A DNA stretch of 64,000 bases from an uncultured Eubacteriales bacterium. Lineage in GTDB: Bacteria > Bacillota > Clostridia > Oscillospirales > Oscillospiraceae. Positions 48,602-57,427 of this stretch are shown here, in pieces. Each line of letters starts with the position of its first letter. Position 1 is the stretch's first letter. Both the position numbers and the translations under genes were made by a program. The DNA is taken from positions 39,969-103,968 of the forward strand of contig CAUGSS010000006.1 in the NCBI GenBank assembly GCA_959602365.1, written 5' to 3'. Below the pieces are notes generated by a model. It was given only the letters and a program-made list of their open reading frames with translations. It did not search any database and was not told where the DNA came from.

Positions 48602-49186
48602 ATGTCCTGCAAAGAGGAATTTATTGAGCTGTTCAAAACCCACATCACCCGGCCCGGCTCCGAGGCCCTGCTGGACTACCTGACCAACAAGTGCGACTTC
48701 TTCACCGCCCCGGCCTCCGCCCGGTACCACGGCGCCCACGAGGGCGGGCTGTGCGAGCACTCGCTGAACGTGTACCACTGCCTGAAGGACTATCTGGAGC
48801 GGGAGCGGGTGCAGGAGCTGTACGGCCTGCACTACAGCGAGGAGACGGTGGCCATTGTGGCCCTGCTCCACGACGTGTGCAAGATCGGCTGCTACCAGAG
48901 CGGGGTGCGCAACGTCAAGGGCCCCGACGGCAAGTGGACCCAGGTGCCCACCTACAACTTCCACGACCCGATGCCCTACGGCCACGGGGAGAAGAGCGTC
49001 TATGTGGTCAACGGCTTTTTGCGGCTGACGAGGGAGGAGGCCTTCGCCATCCGGTACCACATGGGCTTTTCCGGCTCGGAGGACGCCCGTCAGGTGGGCA
49101 GCGCCTTTCAGATGTACCCCCTGGCCTTCTGCCTCAGCGTGGCGGACATGGAGGCCACCTACTTCCTGGAGGGGGAGGAGGGATGA
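48602..49186 (+). CDS. HD-domain hydrolase
   Basis: 194 residues. His residues in GAHEGGLCEHSLNVYHCL, the HD pair in VALLHDVCKIG, and a late Asp in FCLSVADMEATYF make the metal site of an HD phosphohydrolase. There is an insert with YNFHDPMPYGHGEKS between the metal motifs. Such proteins hydrolyse nucleotides or cyclic nucleotides; the substrate is open. CGGGAGG precedes the ATG. It starts a run of eight plus-strand genes and overlaps the PAP2 gene by 4 bp. Confidence 0.85.
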   Translation: MSCKEEFIELFKTHITRPGSEALLDYLTNKCDFFTAPASARYHGAHEGGLCEHSLNVYHCLKDYLERERVQELYGLHYSEETVAIVALLHDVCKIGCYQSGVRNVKGPDGKWTQVPTYNFHDPMPYGHGEKSVYVVNGFLRLTREEAFAIRYHMGFSGSEDARQVGSAFQMYPLAFCLSVADMEATYFLEGEEG

Positions 49187-49686
49187 CCGCACAGCAGTAC
49201 CGCGCCCTCTCGGCCCCCTTCCGGGGCGGACGCCGGGAGCGGGCGCTGCTGGCGGTCAACAAGGCCCTGACCTGGCTGTGCTACGCCGTCTATCCCGTGC
49301 TGCTGATTGTCCTGGCCCTGGGGCGGGACGGCCGCTTCTGGCCGGCCCTTGGGGTGCCGGCGGTCTCCTTCGCGCTGGTGAGCCTGGTGCGCCGGGGGAT
49401 CAACGCCCCGCGGCCCTATGAGGCCCTGGACATCCAGCCCATCATTCAAAAAGACACCCAGGGCAAGAGCATGCCCTCCCGGCATGTGTTCTCCATCTTC
49501 ATGATCGCCATGACTTTGCTGTGGGTGCTGCCCTGGGCGGGGGGCGTGCTGCTGGTCCTGGGTGCGGCGCTGGGCTGCATCCGGGTGATCGGCGGGGTCC
49601 ACTTTCCCCGGGATGTGGCGGTTGGAGCCGCCGCCGGGGTGTTCTGCGGTGTGGCGGGCTTCTGGGTCCTCCCGGCTCTGTTTTAA
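49183..49686 (+). CDS. PAP2-family membrane phosphatase
   Basis: 167 residues, five hydrophobic segments. The PAP2 site is RRGINAPRP (Kx6RP form with R), SMPSRHVFSIF (PSGH form) and RVIGGVHFPRDV (SRxxxxxHxxxD form). The enzyme would release phosphate from a lipid phosphate, such as phosphatidate or undecaprenyl pyrophosphate, at the outer membrane face. ATGA overlap with the HD gene; GAGGAGG serves as ribosome site. Confidence 0.88.
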   Translation: MTAQQYRALSAPFRGGRRERALLAVNKALTWLCYAVYPVLLIVLALGRDGRFWPALGVPAVSFALVSLVRRGINAPRPYEALDIQPIIQKDTQGKSMPSRHVFSIFMIAMTLLWVLPWAGGVLLVLGAALGCIRVIGGVHFPRDVAVGAAAGVFCGVAGFWVLPALF

Positions 49687-49704
49687 AAAGAGAGGTCGTT
49701 TGCT

Positions 49705-50250
49705 ATGGTTTTAAAGGAAGAACAGCTCTCCGCCCAGAAGAAATTCCGGGGCCATGTGGTCTCCCTCCGGGTGGACCAGGCCCGGATCGGGGACGGCTCG
49801 GTCCGGGAGCGGGAAGTGGTGGAGCACCCCGGCGGCGTGTCGGTGGTGGCCCTGACGCCGGAGGACCAGGTGCTCATGGTGCGCCAGTTCCGCTATGCCC
49901 AGGGGGAGGTGCTGCTGGAGCTGCCCGCCGGAAAGCTGGAGCGGGGGGAGGACCCCTTTGCGGCCATGCGCCGGGAGCAGATGGAGGAGACGGGCACCGC
50001 CTGTGAGCGGTATGTGTCTCTGGGGGTGTGCTATCCCACCCCGGCCTATGACACCGAGCGGATTTACCTCTGGGCGGGCCGGGTGTCCGGCCGGGGAGAG
50101 CAGCGCCTGGACGACGGGGAGCTGCTGGAGGTGGAGCCGGTGTCCCTTTGGGAGGCGGAACAGATGGTGCTCCGCAATGAGATCTCCGACGCCAAGACCC
50201 AGATCGGTATTTTAAAGGCCGCCGCTCTGGTGCGGCAGGGCGGCCTCTGA
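49705..50250 (+). CDS. Nudix hydrolase, ADP-ribose pyrophosphatase type
   Basis: 181 residues. The Nudix box G-x5-E-x7-RE-xx-EE-x-G is present as GKLERGEDPFAAMRREQMEE plus TG (about residues 76-97). VVALTPEDQVLMVRQFRYA and ELPAGKLE are those of ADP-ribose pyrophosphatases (NudF), with the later E of DDGELLEVEPVS as the possible specificity residue. AGAGAGG precedes the ATG. The stop codon overlaps the sulfotransferase start (TGATG), so both are coupled. Confidence 0.9.
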   Translation: MVLKEEQLSAQKKFRGHVVSLRVDQARIGDGSVREREVVEHPGGVSVVALTPEDQVLMVRQFRYAQGEVLLELPAGKLERGEDPFAAMRREQMEETGTACERYVSLGVCYPTPAYDTERIYLWAGRVSGRGEQRLDDGELLEVEPVSLWEAEQMVLRNEISDAKTQIGILKAAALVRQGGL

Positions 50251-51227
50251 TGGCCCCCGGAGAACGGATGCCCGATTTTGTGGGCATCGGCTTTCAGAAG
50301 TGCGGCACCACCACCCTGTTTGACCTGCTGGCCGCCCATCCGGACATCGCCCTGGCCCGGGATGTGAAGGAGCCCATGTTCTACCGGGTGCCCGCCTATT
50401 ACGGCCTGTACTGGCCCTGGCGGCGGAAGTTCTACGCCTGGCGCTACTTTGGCCACCTGGAGCCGGAGGACCCCCGGCTGGTGGGGGAGGTCAACGCCGG
50501 GCTGGGCTTCAACGGCTGCGCGGAGATGCTCACCCGGGATTTCGACCACAGCACGAAGCTGTTTTTCATGATGCGCAACCCGGTGGACCGGGCCTGGTCC
50601 GCCTTTAAATTTTTCTGTGCCCTGGGCTTTCTGCCCAATGATGTGATCCGGGATGATATTGCTCACGACCATGCCCATGCCTTCCACCGCTACTGCCAGG
50701 GGGTGCTGGAGGACGGGCGGCGCCGGGAGCGGATCGGCCGGCGACGTCTCAAATACCTGTGTTTCTCTCAGGGCAACTATGCCGACCTGATCGGGGAGTA
50801 TGAAGCCTTCCCCAACCAGTACTATATCCTCTTTGAGGAATTTGTCCGGGACCAGCGGGGGGCGTGCGAGGGGCTCTATGACTTCCTGGGGGTGTCTGCC
50901 CCGGAGGAGGGCATCCCCTACGGCATGAAAGCCAACGAGACCAACCGCCGGGCGGTGTCCCCGGGGAAGGCCAAGTGGCGCATGGTGGTCAAAGGGGTGG
51001 ACTACACCCTGGACGAGTTTTTCGCCGTGAGCCGCTGGTGGCCCTGGGCCTACCAGAAGCACAAAGCCTATACCCGCCGGTGCTTCCGCACCTGCACCGC
51101 CCCGGACGAGGACAAGGGCAAAATGCTCCCGGAGACCAGGGCGCTGCTGGAGGACTATTACCGCCCCCAGAAGGACCGGATGGCCGCCCTGCTGGGCCGC
51201 AGCCTGGACGAGCTCTGGTTCGCCTGA
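50250..51227 (+). CDS. PAPS-dependent sulfotransferase
   Basis: Transfers a sulfuryl group from PAPS to an acceptor hydroxyl or amine. 325 residues. The 5'-phosphosulfate loop is GFQKCGTTTLFDLL (Lys17), and the 3'-phosphate site FFMMRNPVDRAWSAFKFF. YILFEEFVRD and FLGV after it are usual for the glycan/heparan-type sulfotransferase fold. There is no signal peptide, so it acts in the cytosol or at its membrane face. APS kinase is encoded two genes downstream, so the donor is made locally. The acceptor is unknown. Confidence 0.88.
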   Translation: MAPGERMPDFVGIGFQKCGTTTLFDLLAAHPDIALARDVKEPMFYRVPAYYGLYWPWRRKFYAWRYFGHLEPEDPRLVGEVNAGLGFNGCAEMLTRDFDHSTKLFFMMRNPVDRAWSAFKFFCALGFLPNDVIRDDIAHDHAHAFHRYCQGVLEDGRRRERIGRRRLKYLCFSQGNYADLIGEYEAFPNQYYILFEEFVRDQRGACEGLYDFLGVSAPEEGIPYGMKANETNRRAVSPGKAKWRMVVKGVDYTLDEFFAVSRWWPWAYQKHKAYTRRCFRTCTAPDEDKGKMLPETRALLEDYYRPQKDRMAALLGRSLDELWFA

Positions 51228-51309
51228 GGCGGCGGGGAAGGCGGGCGCAGCCCGGGCGTTTTGCGGGCCATGAGGCCCGTGGACCGGCCGGATCAAAGGA
51301 GCGGAAGCT

Positions 51310-51585
51310 ATGATTACGATCTTCAACCGCAGACGGCTGTGGCTGGACGCGTCCGCCGAGGCGGCGGCCCGGGTGTGGAGCGCCCTGGAGGCGGCGGGCA
51401 TCCCCTATGAGGTCAAGACCCTGCGCAGCCACAGCACCTTCGGCCGGAATTTCCACGCCGGCATGGGGTATGAGGGTTTTCAGGGGGGCGTCCGCCACTC
51501 GGACATGGCCGATCGGATGAGCTATGTATACATTGTCTATGTGCGCCGCCGGGACTATGCGCGGGCCCGGGCGCTGCTGGGATAA
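51310..51585 (+). CDS. Small protein between sulfotransferase and APS kinase
   Basis: 91 residues (MITIFNRRRLWLDASAEAAARVWSALEAAGIPYEVKTLRS...YVYIVYVRRRDYARARALL). An alpha/beta sandwich with a central ISXYEV-like strand, similar in outline to small DUF2007-type or ACT-like domains, but I cannot name it. AAAGGAG precedes the ATG. The conserved position between two sulfate-activation genes suggests a link. Confidence 0.6.
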   Translation: MITIFNRRRLWLDASAEAAARVWSALEAAGIPYEVKTLRSHSTFGRNFHAGMGYEGFQGGVRHSDMADRMSYVYIVYVRRRDYARARALLG

Positions 51586-51599
51586 GGAGAGGCAGTTTT

Positions 51600-52172
51600 A
51601 TGGACGAAAATGTGATCTGGCAGGACAACAAGGTGTCCTATGCCGACCGGTGCGCCGGCCTGGGCCAGAAGGGCTGTGTGTTCTGGCTCACCGGCCTCAG
51701 CGGCAGCGGCAAGTCCACCCTGGCGGTGGAGGCGGAGCGGCGGCTGCACGATATGGGCCGGCATGTCTACCTGCTGGACGGGGACAATGTGCGCCACGGC
51801 CTGAACGCCGACCTGGGCTTTTCCGACGCCGACCGGACGGAGAACATCCGCCGCATCACCGAGGTGGCCGCCCTGTTCGCCGACGCGGGGCTCATCACCC
51901 TGGTCAGCTTCATCACCCCCTTTGAGGAGATGCGCAGAAGGGCCCGGGCCAAGCTGGGAGAGCGCTATCACGAGGTCTATGTGAAGGCGGATCTGGCCAC
52001 CTGCACCGCCCGGGACCCCAAGGGGCTGTATGCCAAGGGGCTGAAGAACTTCACCGGCACCGGCTCCGCCTATGAGGAGCCCCGGCAGCCCGACCTGGTG
52101 CTGGACACCGGGGAGGAGACGGTGGAGCAGAGCGTGGAGCGGCTGATGGCCGCCATCCTGGCGGCCATCTGA
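51600..52172 (+). CDS. cysC: Adenylylsulfate kinase
   Basis: Phosphorylates APS at the 3'-OH to give PAPS. 190 residues. Walker A GLSGSGKST (residues 32-40), the APS-binding YLLDGDNVRHGLNADLGF and DRTENIRRITEVA, and KADLATCTARDPKGLYAKGLKNFTG are all in place. The catalytic loop FISPF reads FITPF (Thr106). No cysN/D or sat gene lies in this window, so ATP sulfurylase must be elsewhere. AAGGAGAGG precedes the ATG. Pairing with a sulfotransferase points to sulfation rather than assimilation. Confidence 0.93.
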   Translation: MDENVIWQDNKVSYADRCAGLGQKGCVFWLTGLSGSGKSTLAVEAERRLHDMGRHVYLLDGDNVRHGLNADLGFSDADRTENIRRITEVAALFADAGLITLVSFITPFEEMRRRARAKLGERYHEVYVKADLATCTARDPKGLYAKGLKNFTGTGSAYEEPRQPDLVLDTGEETVEQSVERLMAAILAAI

Positions 52173-52236
52173 ACCGATGGGAAGGATTACAACCGGCCGC
52201 CCTCAGCCTGTGGCCGGGCGGGGAGGAGGCCGGCGG

Positions 52237-53013
52237 ATGCGCCGCTGGAGGCGCCGGGCCGCCGTCCTGGCGGCGCTGGGGCTGTGCCTGGCCCTGGGGG
52301 GCTGCGGCGGCGGCCACGTCCACGACTGGGTGGAGGCCACCTGTACCGAGCCGCTGCGCTGCCTGGACTGCGGCGCCGTCCAGGGAGAACCCCTGGGCCA
52401 CGACTGGATGCCGGCGGACTGTACTCAGGGGGAGCACTGCGCCCGGTGCACCGCGGTCCAGGGGAAGGCCCTGGGCCACTGGGTGGAGGAGTGGACGCAG
52501 GTGCGCCCGGCGGACTGCGCCACCCCCGGCCGGCAGGCGGGGACCTGCCTGCGCTGCGGGGCCGAGGTGACCCAGGAGACCTGCACTGTGGACCACACCC
52601 CGGACGGGACGGGGACGGTGTGCACCGTCTGCGGGGCCGATCTGGCCGCCCTGGAGGCCGGGGCGGAGGAGCGGCAGCGCTATGAGGAGAACTGCCGCCT
52701 GTACACTTATGAGGAGCTCACCGGGCAGACCGAGCGGCTCTACGGCGCCCAGGTCTATGTCTCCGGCCGGGTGGCCCAGACCGTCCCCGGGGAGGACCGG
52801 GACGCGGTGCTGCTGGAGGCCGACCTGGAGGATGTCCAGCCCGATGGAGACAGCCAGGGCTGGCTCTATGTGGAGTGGCCCGAAGGGGAGGCGCTGCCCC
52901 AGGAGGGGGCGTCGGTGTCCGCCTGGGGGGAGCTGCTCTCCCCCTACCGCTGGCAGGGGCTGGACGGCAGCTGGAATGAGGCGCCCCATGTCCGGGCCCG
53001 CTACGCCGAATGA
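52237..53013 (+). CDS. Lipoprotein with cysteine-pair repeats
   Basis: 258 residues from the ATG after GGGAGGAGG. A basic signal (RRWRRRAAVLAALGLCLALGGC) ends in a lipobox with the acylated Cys. The first third has repeats of the form CxxC-...-GHDW (CLDCGAVQGEPLGHDW, CARCTAVQGKALGHW, CLRCGAEVTQ, CTVCGADLAA), like the zinc-ribbon-like repeats in surface proteins. The last third (YTYEELTGQTERLYGAQVYVSGRVAQTV...) looks like an OB-fold domain. Exported and membrane-anchored; function unknown. Confidence 0.78.
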   Translation: MRRWRRRAAVLAALGLCLALGGCGGGHVHDWVEATCTEPLRCLDCGAVQGEPLGHDWMPADCTQGEHCARCTAVQGKALGHWVEEWTQVRPADCATPGRQAGTCLRCGAEVTQETCTVDHTPDGTGTVCTVCGADLAALEAGAEERQRYEENCRLYTYEELTGQTERLYGAQVYVSGRVAQTVPGEDRDAVLLEADLEDVQPDGDSQGWLYVEWPEGEALPQEGASVSAWGELLSPYRWQGLDGSWNEAPHVRARYAE

Positions 53014-53066
53014 AACCGCGTTTGATGGGAAGGAACAGCAAGAGGCCACAGAAGAGAGAGGATACT

Positions 53067-54236
53067 ATGTCACAGTTTGACCAGATCTATGACCGCCGGG
53101 GCACCGGCAGCGTGAAATACGACCTGCTGGAGGCCGAGGGCTGGAGCGAGGACACCCTGCCCCTGTGGGTGGCGGATATGGACTTTCCCGCCCCCGCCTG
53201 TGCCGGGGAGGCGCTGCGGGAGCTGTCCCGGCCCGGCATCTTCGGCTACAGCTTTCCGGATGAGCGATACCAGGCGGCGGTGACGGGCTGGTTTGCCCGC
53301 CGCTTTGGATGGAAGCCCCAGGGGGAGTGGCTGGTGGAGACACCCGGGGTGGTCTTTGCCCTGTGCACCGCCGTGCGGGCCTTTACCCGGCCCGGGGATG
53401 CGGTGGCCTGCCTGCCTCCGGTCTACCCGCACTTCTTTGAGGCCGCCTCCGACAACGGCCGCCGGCCGGTGTACAGCCCCCTGAAGCAGGTGGAGGGGCG
53501 GTATGAGATCGACTTTGACGGCCTGGCGGCGCTGCTGGAGCGGGAAAAGCCCAAACTGCTCATCCTCTGCTCCCCCCACAACCCGGCGGGCCGGGTGTGG
53601 ACCCGGGCGGAGCTGGAGCGGCTGGGCCGGCTGTGCCTGGAGCACGGCGTCATCGTGGCGGCGGACGAGATCCACTGTGACTTCACCTATCCCGGCCACC
53701 CCCACACCCCCTATCTGAGCCTGGGGGAGGACTTTGCCGCCCGGGCCATCGCCTGCACCGCCCCCAGCAAGACCTTTAATCTGGCCGGGCTCCAGTGCTC
53801 CAATGTCTGGATTCCCGACCAGGGGCTGCGCCGCGCCTTCCGCCGGGAGCTCACCGCCCAGGGGGTCTCCGGGGTCAATGCCGCCGGCCGGGCCGCCGGC
53901 CGGGCGGTGTATGAACAGGGGGAGGGCTGGCTGGAAGAGCTGCTGGTCTATCTCCGGGGCAACTATGAGTTTCTGAAGGCGTTTCTGGAGCGGGAGCTGC
54001 CCGAGCTGAAGGTCAGCCCCCTGGAGGGCACCTACCTGGCCTGGGTGGACGCCCGGGGGCTGGGGCTGGATCAGCAGGGTCTGGACAGCCTGCTGCGCCG
54101 CGCCCGGGTGTGGTTCAACGACGGGGCGGGATTCGGCCCCGGGGGCGAGGGCTTCTGGCGGGTGAATCTGGCCTGCCCCAGGAGTGTCCTGACCCAGGCG
54201 CTGGAGCGGATTCGGGACGCGGCGGCGATGCGTTGA
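53067..54236 (+). CDS. PatB/MalY-type aminotransferase, probable cystathionine beta-lyase
   Basis: PLP enzyme of fold type I, 389 residues. MSQFDQIYDRRGTGSVKYDLLE with TLPLWVADMDFPAP is the mark of the MalY/PatB group. The PLP lysine is in APSKTFNLAGLQ, the ring-stacking and cofactor residues in LCSPHNPAGRVW and VAADEIHCDF. These enzymes split C-S bonds (cystathionine, cysteine conjugates). Here it closes the sulfur-flavoured gene run. GAGAGAGGA precedes the ATG. Substrate by family only. Confidence 0.92.
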   Translation: MSQFDQIYDRRGTGSVKYDLLEAEGWSEDTLPLWVADMDFPAPACAGEALRELSRPGIFGYSFPDERYQAAVTGWFARRFGWKPQGEWLVETPGVVFALCTAVRAFTRPGDAVACLPPVYPHFFEAASDNGRRPVYSPLKQVEGRYEIDFDGLAALLEREKPKLLILCSPHNPAGRVWTRAELERLGRLCLEHGVIVAADEIHCDFTYPGHPHTPYLSLGEDFAARAIACTAPSKTFNLAGLQCSNVWIPDQGLRRAFRRELTAQGVSGVNAAGRAAGRAVYEQGEGWLEELLVYLRGNYEFLKAFLERELPELKVSPLEGTYLAWVDARGLGLDQQGLDSLLRRARVWFNDGAGFGPGGEGFWRVNLACPRSVLTQALERIRDAAAMR

Positions 54237-54274
54237 TGCCGCTGCGATTGCAAGTGTGGACACACCAAGGCCGC

Positions 54275-54299
54275 GGGCCGTCCGATCATCGGACGGCCC
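54275..54299 (+). terminator. Hairpin after the PatB gene
   Basis: GGGCCGTCCGAT and its complement (54275-54299), followed by a weak AATTTT. The rest of 54237-54487 has no gene. Confidence 0.5.
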
Positions 54300-54487
54300 C
54301 CGGCAATTTTACAACCAAGGGGGCGATCTGCGGCGAATTCATTAGAAAAAAAGGAAAAAAAGTTTTAATGAAAGGAGTCTTTGCTAAAATGACAGTATTG
54401 CACGGATTTCATCCGGATTTAAATTGTTTTTTACACAATAAGGATTCGAAACGGGACGCGGGCGTTGATCTGGGGGCATGAAGGACA

Positions 54488-57103
54488 ATGGGAAAGAAGC
54501 GGCTGATTGGGATTTTTCTGTCACTGGCCGTGCTGCTTTTGGCGGCGGCGGCTGTTGCCGCAGGCGTCATGATGGAGCGCTACCCCCAGAGAGTCATCCT
54601 TCCGGAGGAGCTGTATGGGGCGGAACAGGAGAACCTGAAGGATTTTGCCCTGGATGAGCAGGGCAGCCTGACCGCCCGGAGCAGCGATCCCTGGATTCTG
54701 TTTGATCTGGGCGAAGAGATCAGTCTGAGACAGATTACGGTGTATGTCTCCGGCGTGGAGACGGAGGGGCAAATGACGCAGTTTTTCATTGCGCCCAGCT
54801 ATCAGTATGTGACCACCACCCTGAAAAATGGGGCGGTCACGGCGACGATTCCCAGCGCTGTGGACCGGCATCATATTTCCGGCGTCCGGTTTGACATGAC
54901 CTCCCAGGTCGAAAGCAGCTTTCGGATCGAGCGGGTGGTGCTGAACAGCCGGGCCGGCCTGGCGGCGGTCTGTGCCAAGCTGGCGCTGTGCGGACTGGCG
55001 ATGCTGGCAATGCTGTCGGCGGAGGCCTGTCTCTGGGTCTCGCTGATGCGGCGGGAGCGGGCAGAGGCCGCCGGTTCCCGGCGGTGGATGTTCCGGCGGC
55101 TCATCCCAGTGGCGGCACAGACGGCGCTGAAGCTGGCGCTGGCGGCGGTGCTGCTGGGGGATTTGGTGGGAGACGACGGCGGCGATCACAGCAGGCTGCT
55201 GTGCTGGCTGCTGGTGCTGGGCATGGAGTGCACCAGCCTGGGGGCCGTCGCCATCCGGTATCTGGGCCGGCAGAAAAACCAGCTCTGGGTGATGGGGCTG
55301 CTTCCGTTCTGGTCGGTGACCATGTTCTCCGCGATGGAGCTGCTGAATTTGGCCAATTTCGACTTTCAGAGCCCGAAGTTTTTGGCGCTGAACCTGCTGT
55401 GCTGCTGTGTCGCTGCGGGCGTGCTGATGCTGTTGCTGCGCTGGGGCGCGCTGGCCCTCACCCTGTCCACCGCGCTGTTTACCGTCTGGGGTTTGGCCAA
55501 CCATTACTTTGGCAGCCTGCGGGACAACCCGCTGGAATGGTCCGATCTGGCCCAGGCGGGCACGGCGGCCAACGTGGTGACCAACTACAATTTCCGGCCG
55601 GAGGCCGTCACGGTGGCGGCGGTGCTGGCCGGAGCGGCGCTGTCGGTGGGGTTTTTCGCCGCGCTGGGCAGATGCTGCTGGGCGTGGGAGTGGAAGCGGG
55701 AGGGGTGCGGCCTGGCTGCGGTCGCCGCCGCTGCGCTGGCGTTTGGCCTCTTCCTGCCCAGCTACGACATCAACCAGGCCTGGGATATCTCCTCTGTGAC
55801 GGGGAGATATGGCTACCTGCTCTCGTTTGCCTCCTATGCCAAGGCGGGGGCCGGCGATGGGAAGCCGGAGGGGTACAGCGCGGAGCTGGCCGACGCAGTG
55901 CTGGCCGACGCAGTGCTGGCCGACGCCCAGGCGGTGAATGCTGTGCTGACCGATGAGGAGCAGACGGCCGCGGAACTGGAATATCAGGAGGATGACGGCG
56001 GGGAGGCCGCCGGCCCCAATGTGATTGCCATTATGGATGAGGCCTTTGCCGATCTGCCGGAGATCTACGACTTTGAGACCGATGGGGATGTGCTGCCCAA
56101 TCTCCATGCCATGCAGGAGGACACCATCACCGGCTCCCTGCTGGTGTCCGTCTTTGGGGGCGGCACATCCAATACGGAATACGAGTTCCTCACCGGCAAC
56201 AGCTTGTATGCGCTTCCGTTGGGCAGCTGCCCGTATGTCCAGTACATGTCCGCCAGCCAGCAGTCCATCGCCTGGCATATGCAGCATCTGGGATACAGCA
56301 CGGCGGCCTATCATCCCTTTGATCCCAGCGGATACCGCCGGACGGCGAACTACCCGCTGCTGGGGCTGGACCCCTTTTACAGCATCTCTGCGGATCTGCC
56401 CGCCCAGGACACGCTGCGGGGATTTTTGAGCGACAGCAGTGACTTTCAGAATATCATTACGCTGTATGAACAGCGGGATGAGGACCAGCCCTTCTTCCTG
56501 TTTAATGTGACCATGCAGAACCACGGCGGATACAGCGCCGACGCGCCGGCGGTGGAGGTCACGGTGCAGCCGGAGTCCGAGGAGCTGTGTACGCCCCAGC
56601 TGCTGGAGTACCTGTCGCTGATCCATGAGACCGACGCGGCATTCGGGGCGCTGGTGGACTACTTTTCCCAGGTGGAGGAGGACACCATCATCCTGATGTT
56701 CGGCGACCATCAGCCCGGCCTGGGAGATGAGACCATGAGTGCCCTGGAGGGGCAGTACACCGGGGACAGCGCCCTGGTGGAGACGGGCAATCTGAAGTAT
56801 CTGTCCAGCTTTGTCCTCTGGGCCAACTTTGATATTGAGGAGGCGTCCGATGTACTGACCTCTCCCAACTATCTGCGGGCCATGCTGCTGGAGCAGGCGG
56901 GGGTGCCGCTGACGGCCTATGAACAGTTTTTGCTGCAGCTGCAGCAGGAGTATCCCGCGCTGAACTGTTACAGCTGCCTGGACAGCCAGGGCCAGTGGCA
57001 CACCAGGGGAGAAGCCGACAGCCAGGCTTTGGAGGAATACGCCTGCCTGGTTTACAACAATGTGTTCGACAAGAAGCATATGACGGAGGAATACTATTCC
57101 TGA
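54488..57103 (+). CDS. LtaS-like membrane sulfatase/phosphoglycerol transferase
   Basis: 871 residues. An N-terminal membrane anchor and an exported jelly-roll-like domain (about 40-150) precede a bundle of nine or so membrane segments (155-450). After a linker comes the extracellular sulfatase-fold catalytic domain. Expected metal and nucleophile residues are VIAIMDEAF, GGGTSNTEYEFLTG (Thr near 560), MQNHGGY and FGDHQPGLGD. Proteins of this family polymerise glycerol-phosphate lipoteichoic acid or decorate glycans. The extra domain before the membrane bundle is not in LtaS. A 15-bp repeat gives AELADAVLADAVLADA at about residue 465-480. Confidence 0.88.
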   Translation: MGKKRLIGIFLSLAVLLLAAAAVAAGVMMERYPQRVILPEELYGAEQENLKDFALDEQGSLTARSSDPWILFDLGEEISLRQITVYVSGVETEGQMTQFFIAPSYQYVTTTLKNGAVTATIPSAVDRHHISGVRFDMTSQVESSFRIERVVLNSRAGLAAVCAKLALCGLAMLAMLSAEACLWVSLMRRERAEAAGSRRWMFRRLIPVAAQTALKLALAAVLLGDLVGDDGGDHSRLLCWLLVLGMECTSLGAVAIRYLGRQKNQLWVMGLLPFWSVTMFSAMELLNLANFDFQSPKFLALNLLCCCVAAGVLMLLLRWGALALTLSTALFTVWGLANHYFGSLRDNPLEWSDLAQAGTAANVVTNYNFRPEAVTVAAVLAGAALSVGFFAALGRCCWAWEWKREGCGLAAVAAAALAFGLFLPSYDINQAWDISSVTGRYGYLLSFASYAKAGAGDGKPEGYSAELADAVLADAVLADAQAVNAVLTDEEQTAAELEYQEDDGGEAAGPNVIAIMDEAFADLPEIYDFETDGDVLPNLHAMQEDTITGSLLVSVFGGGTSNTEYEFLTGNSLYALPLGSCPYVQYMSASQQSIAWHMQHLGYSTAAYHPFDPSGYRRTANYPLLGLDPFYSISADLPAQDTLRGFLSDSSDFQNIITLYEQRDEDQPFFLFNVTMQNHGGYSADAPAVEVTVQPESEELCTPQLLEYLSLIHETDAAFGALVDYFSQVEEDTIILMFGDHQPGLGDETMSALEGQYTGDSALVETGNLKYLSSFVLWANFDIEEASDVLTSPNYLRAMLLEQAGVPLTAYEQFLLQLQQEYPALNCYSCLDSQGQWHTRGEADSQALEEYACLVYNNVFDKKHMTEEYYS

Positions 57104-57119
57104 CGCCCGCTGTGATGCA

Positions 57120-57146
57120 GGGGCCGCCCGCTGGGGCGGCCCCTTT
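57120..57146 (+). terminator. Terminator of the LtaS-like gene
   Basis: GGGGCCGCCC (57120-57129) with GGGCGGCCCC (57134-57143), then TTTG. Confidence 0.7.
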
Positions 57147-57336
57147 GTTCTGCCTGGCCCCGCCTGCTTCCCCGGCCGCCTCCCGAGGCGCTGTCTGGCG
57201 GAAGAGACCGCATGCCGCCCCCCTCAGGGCGGGGCGGTGGAGGGACCGCGTTCCGGGGAGGGCGGACTGCGCCGGCGGTTATTTAAAGAAAAGGTGCAGG
57301 ACAGATTAAACTTGGATGAAATCTGCACATCCGCTC

Positions 57337-57365
57337 TTGACGGCGGCCGCCGGGGCTGATATAAC
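57337..57365 (+). promoter_or_regulatory. Promoter of the DUF6054 gene
   Basis: TTGACG (57337-57342), 17-bp spacer, TATAAC (57360-57365). The 324-bp gap 57104-57427 contains only this and the preceding terminator. Confidence 0.65.
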
Positions 57366-57427
57366 GAAATCAGAAATAACCGTCCCCGGAAAAGAATGGA
57401 ATGGAGACAGGAGAGGAGTGGGTTCCC

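Noticed and set aside
54521..57079. 852-residue open frame on the minus strand
   Set aside because: Antisense of the LtaS-like gene; no motif, no ribosome site.
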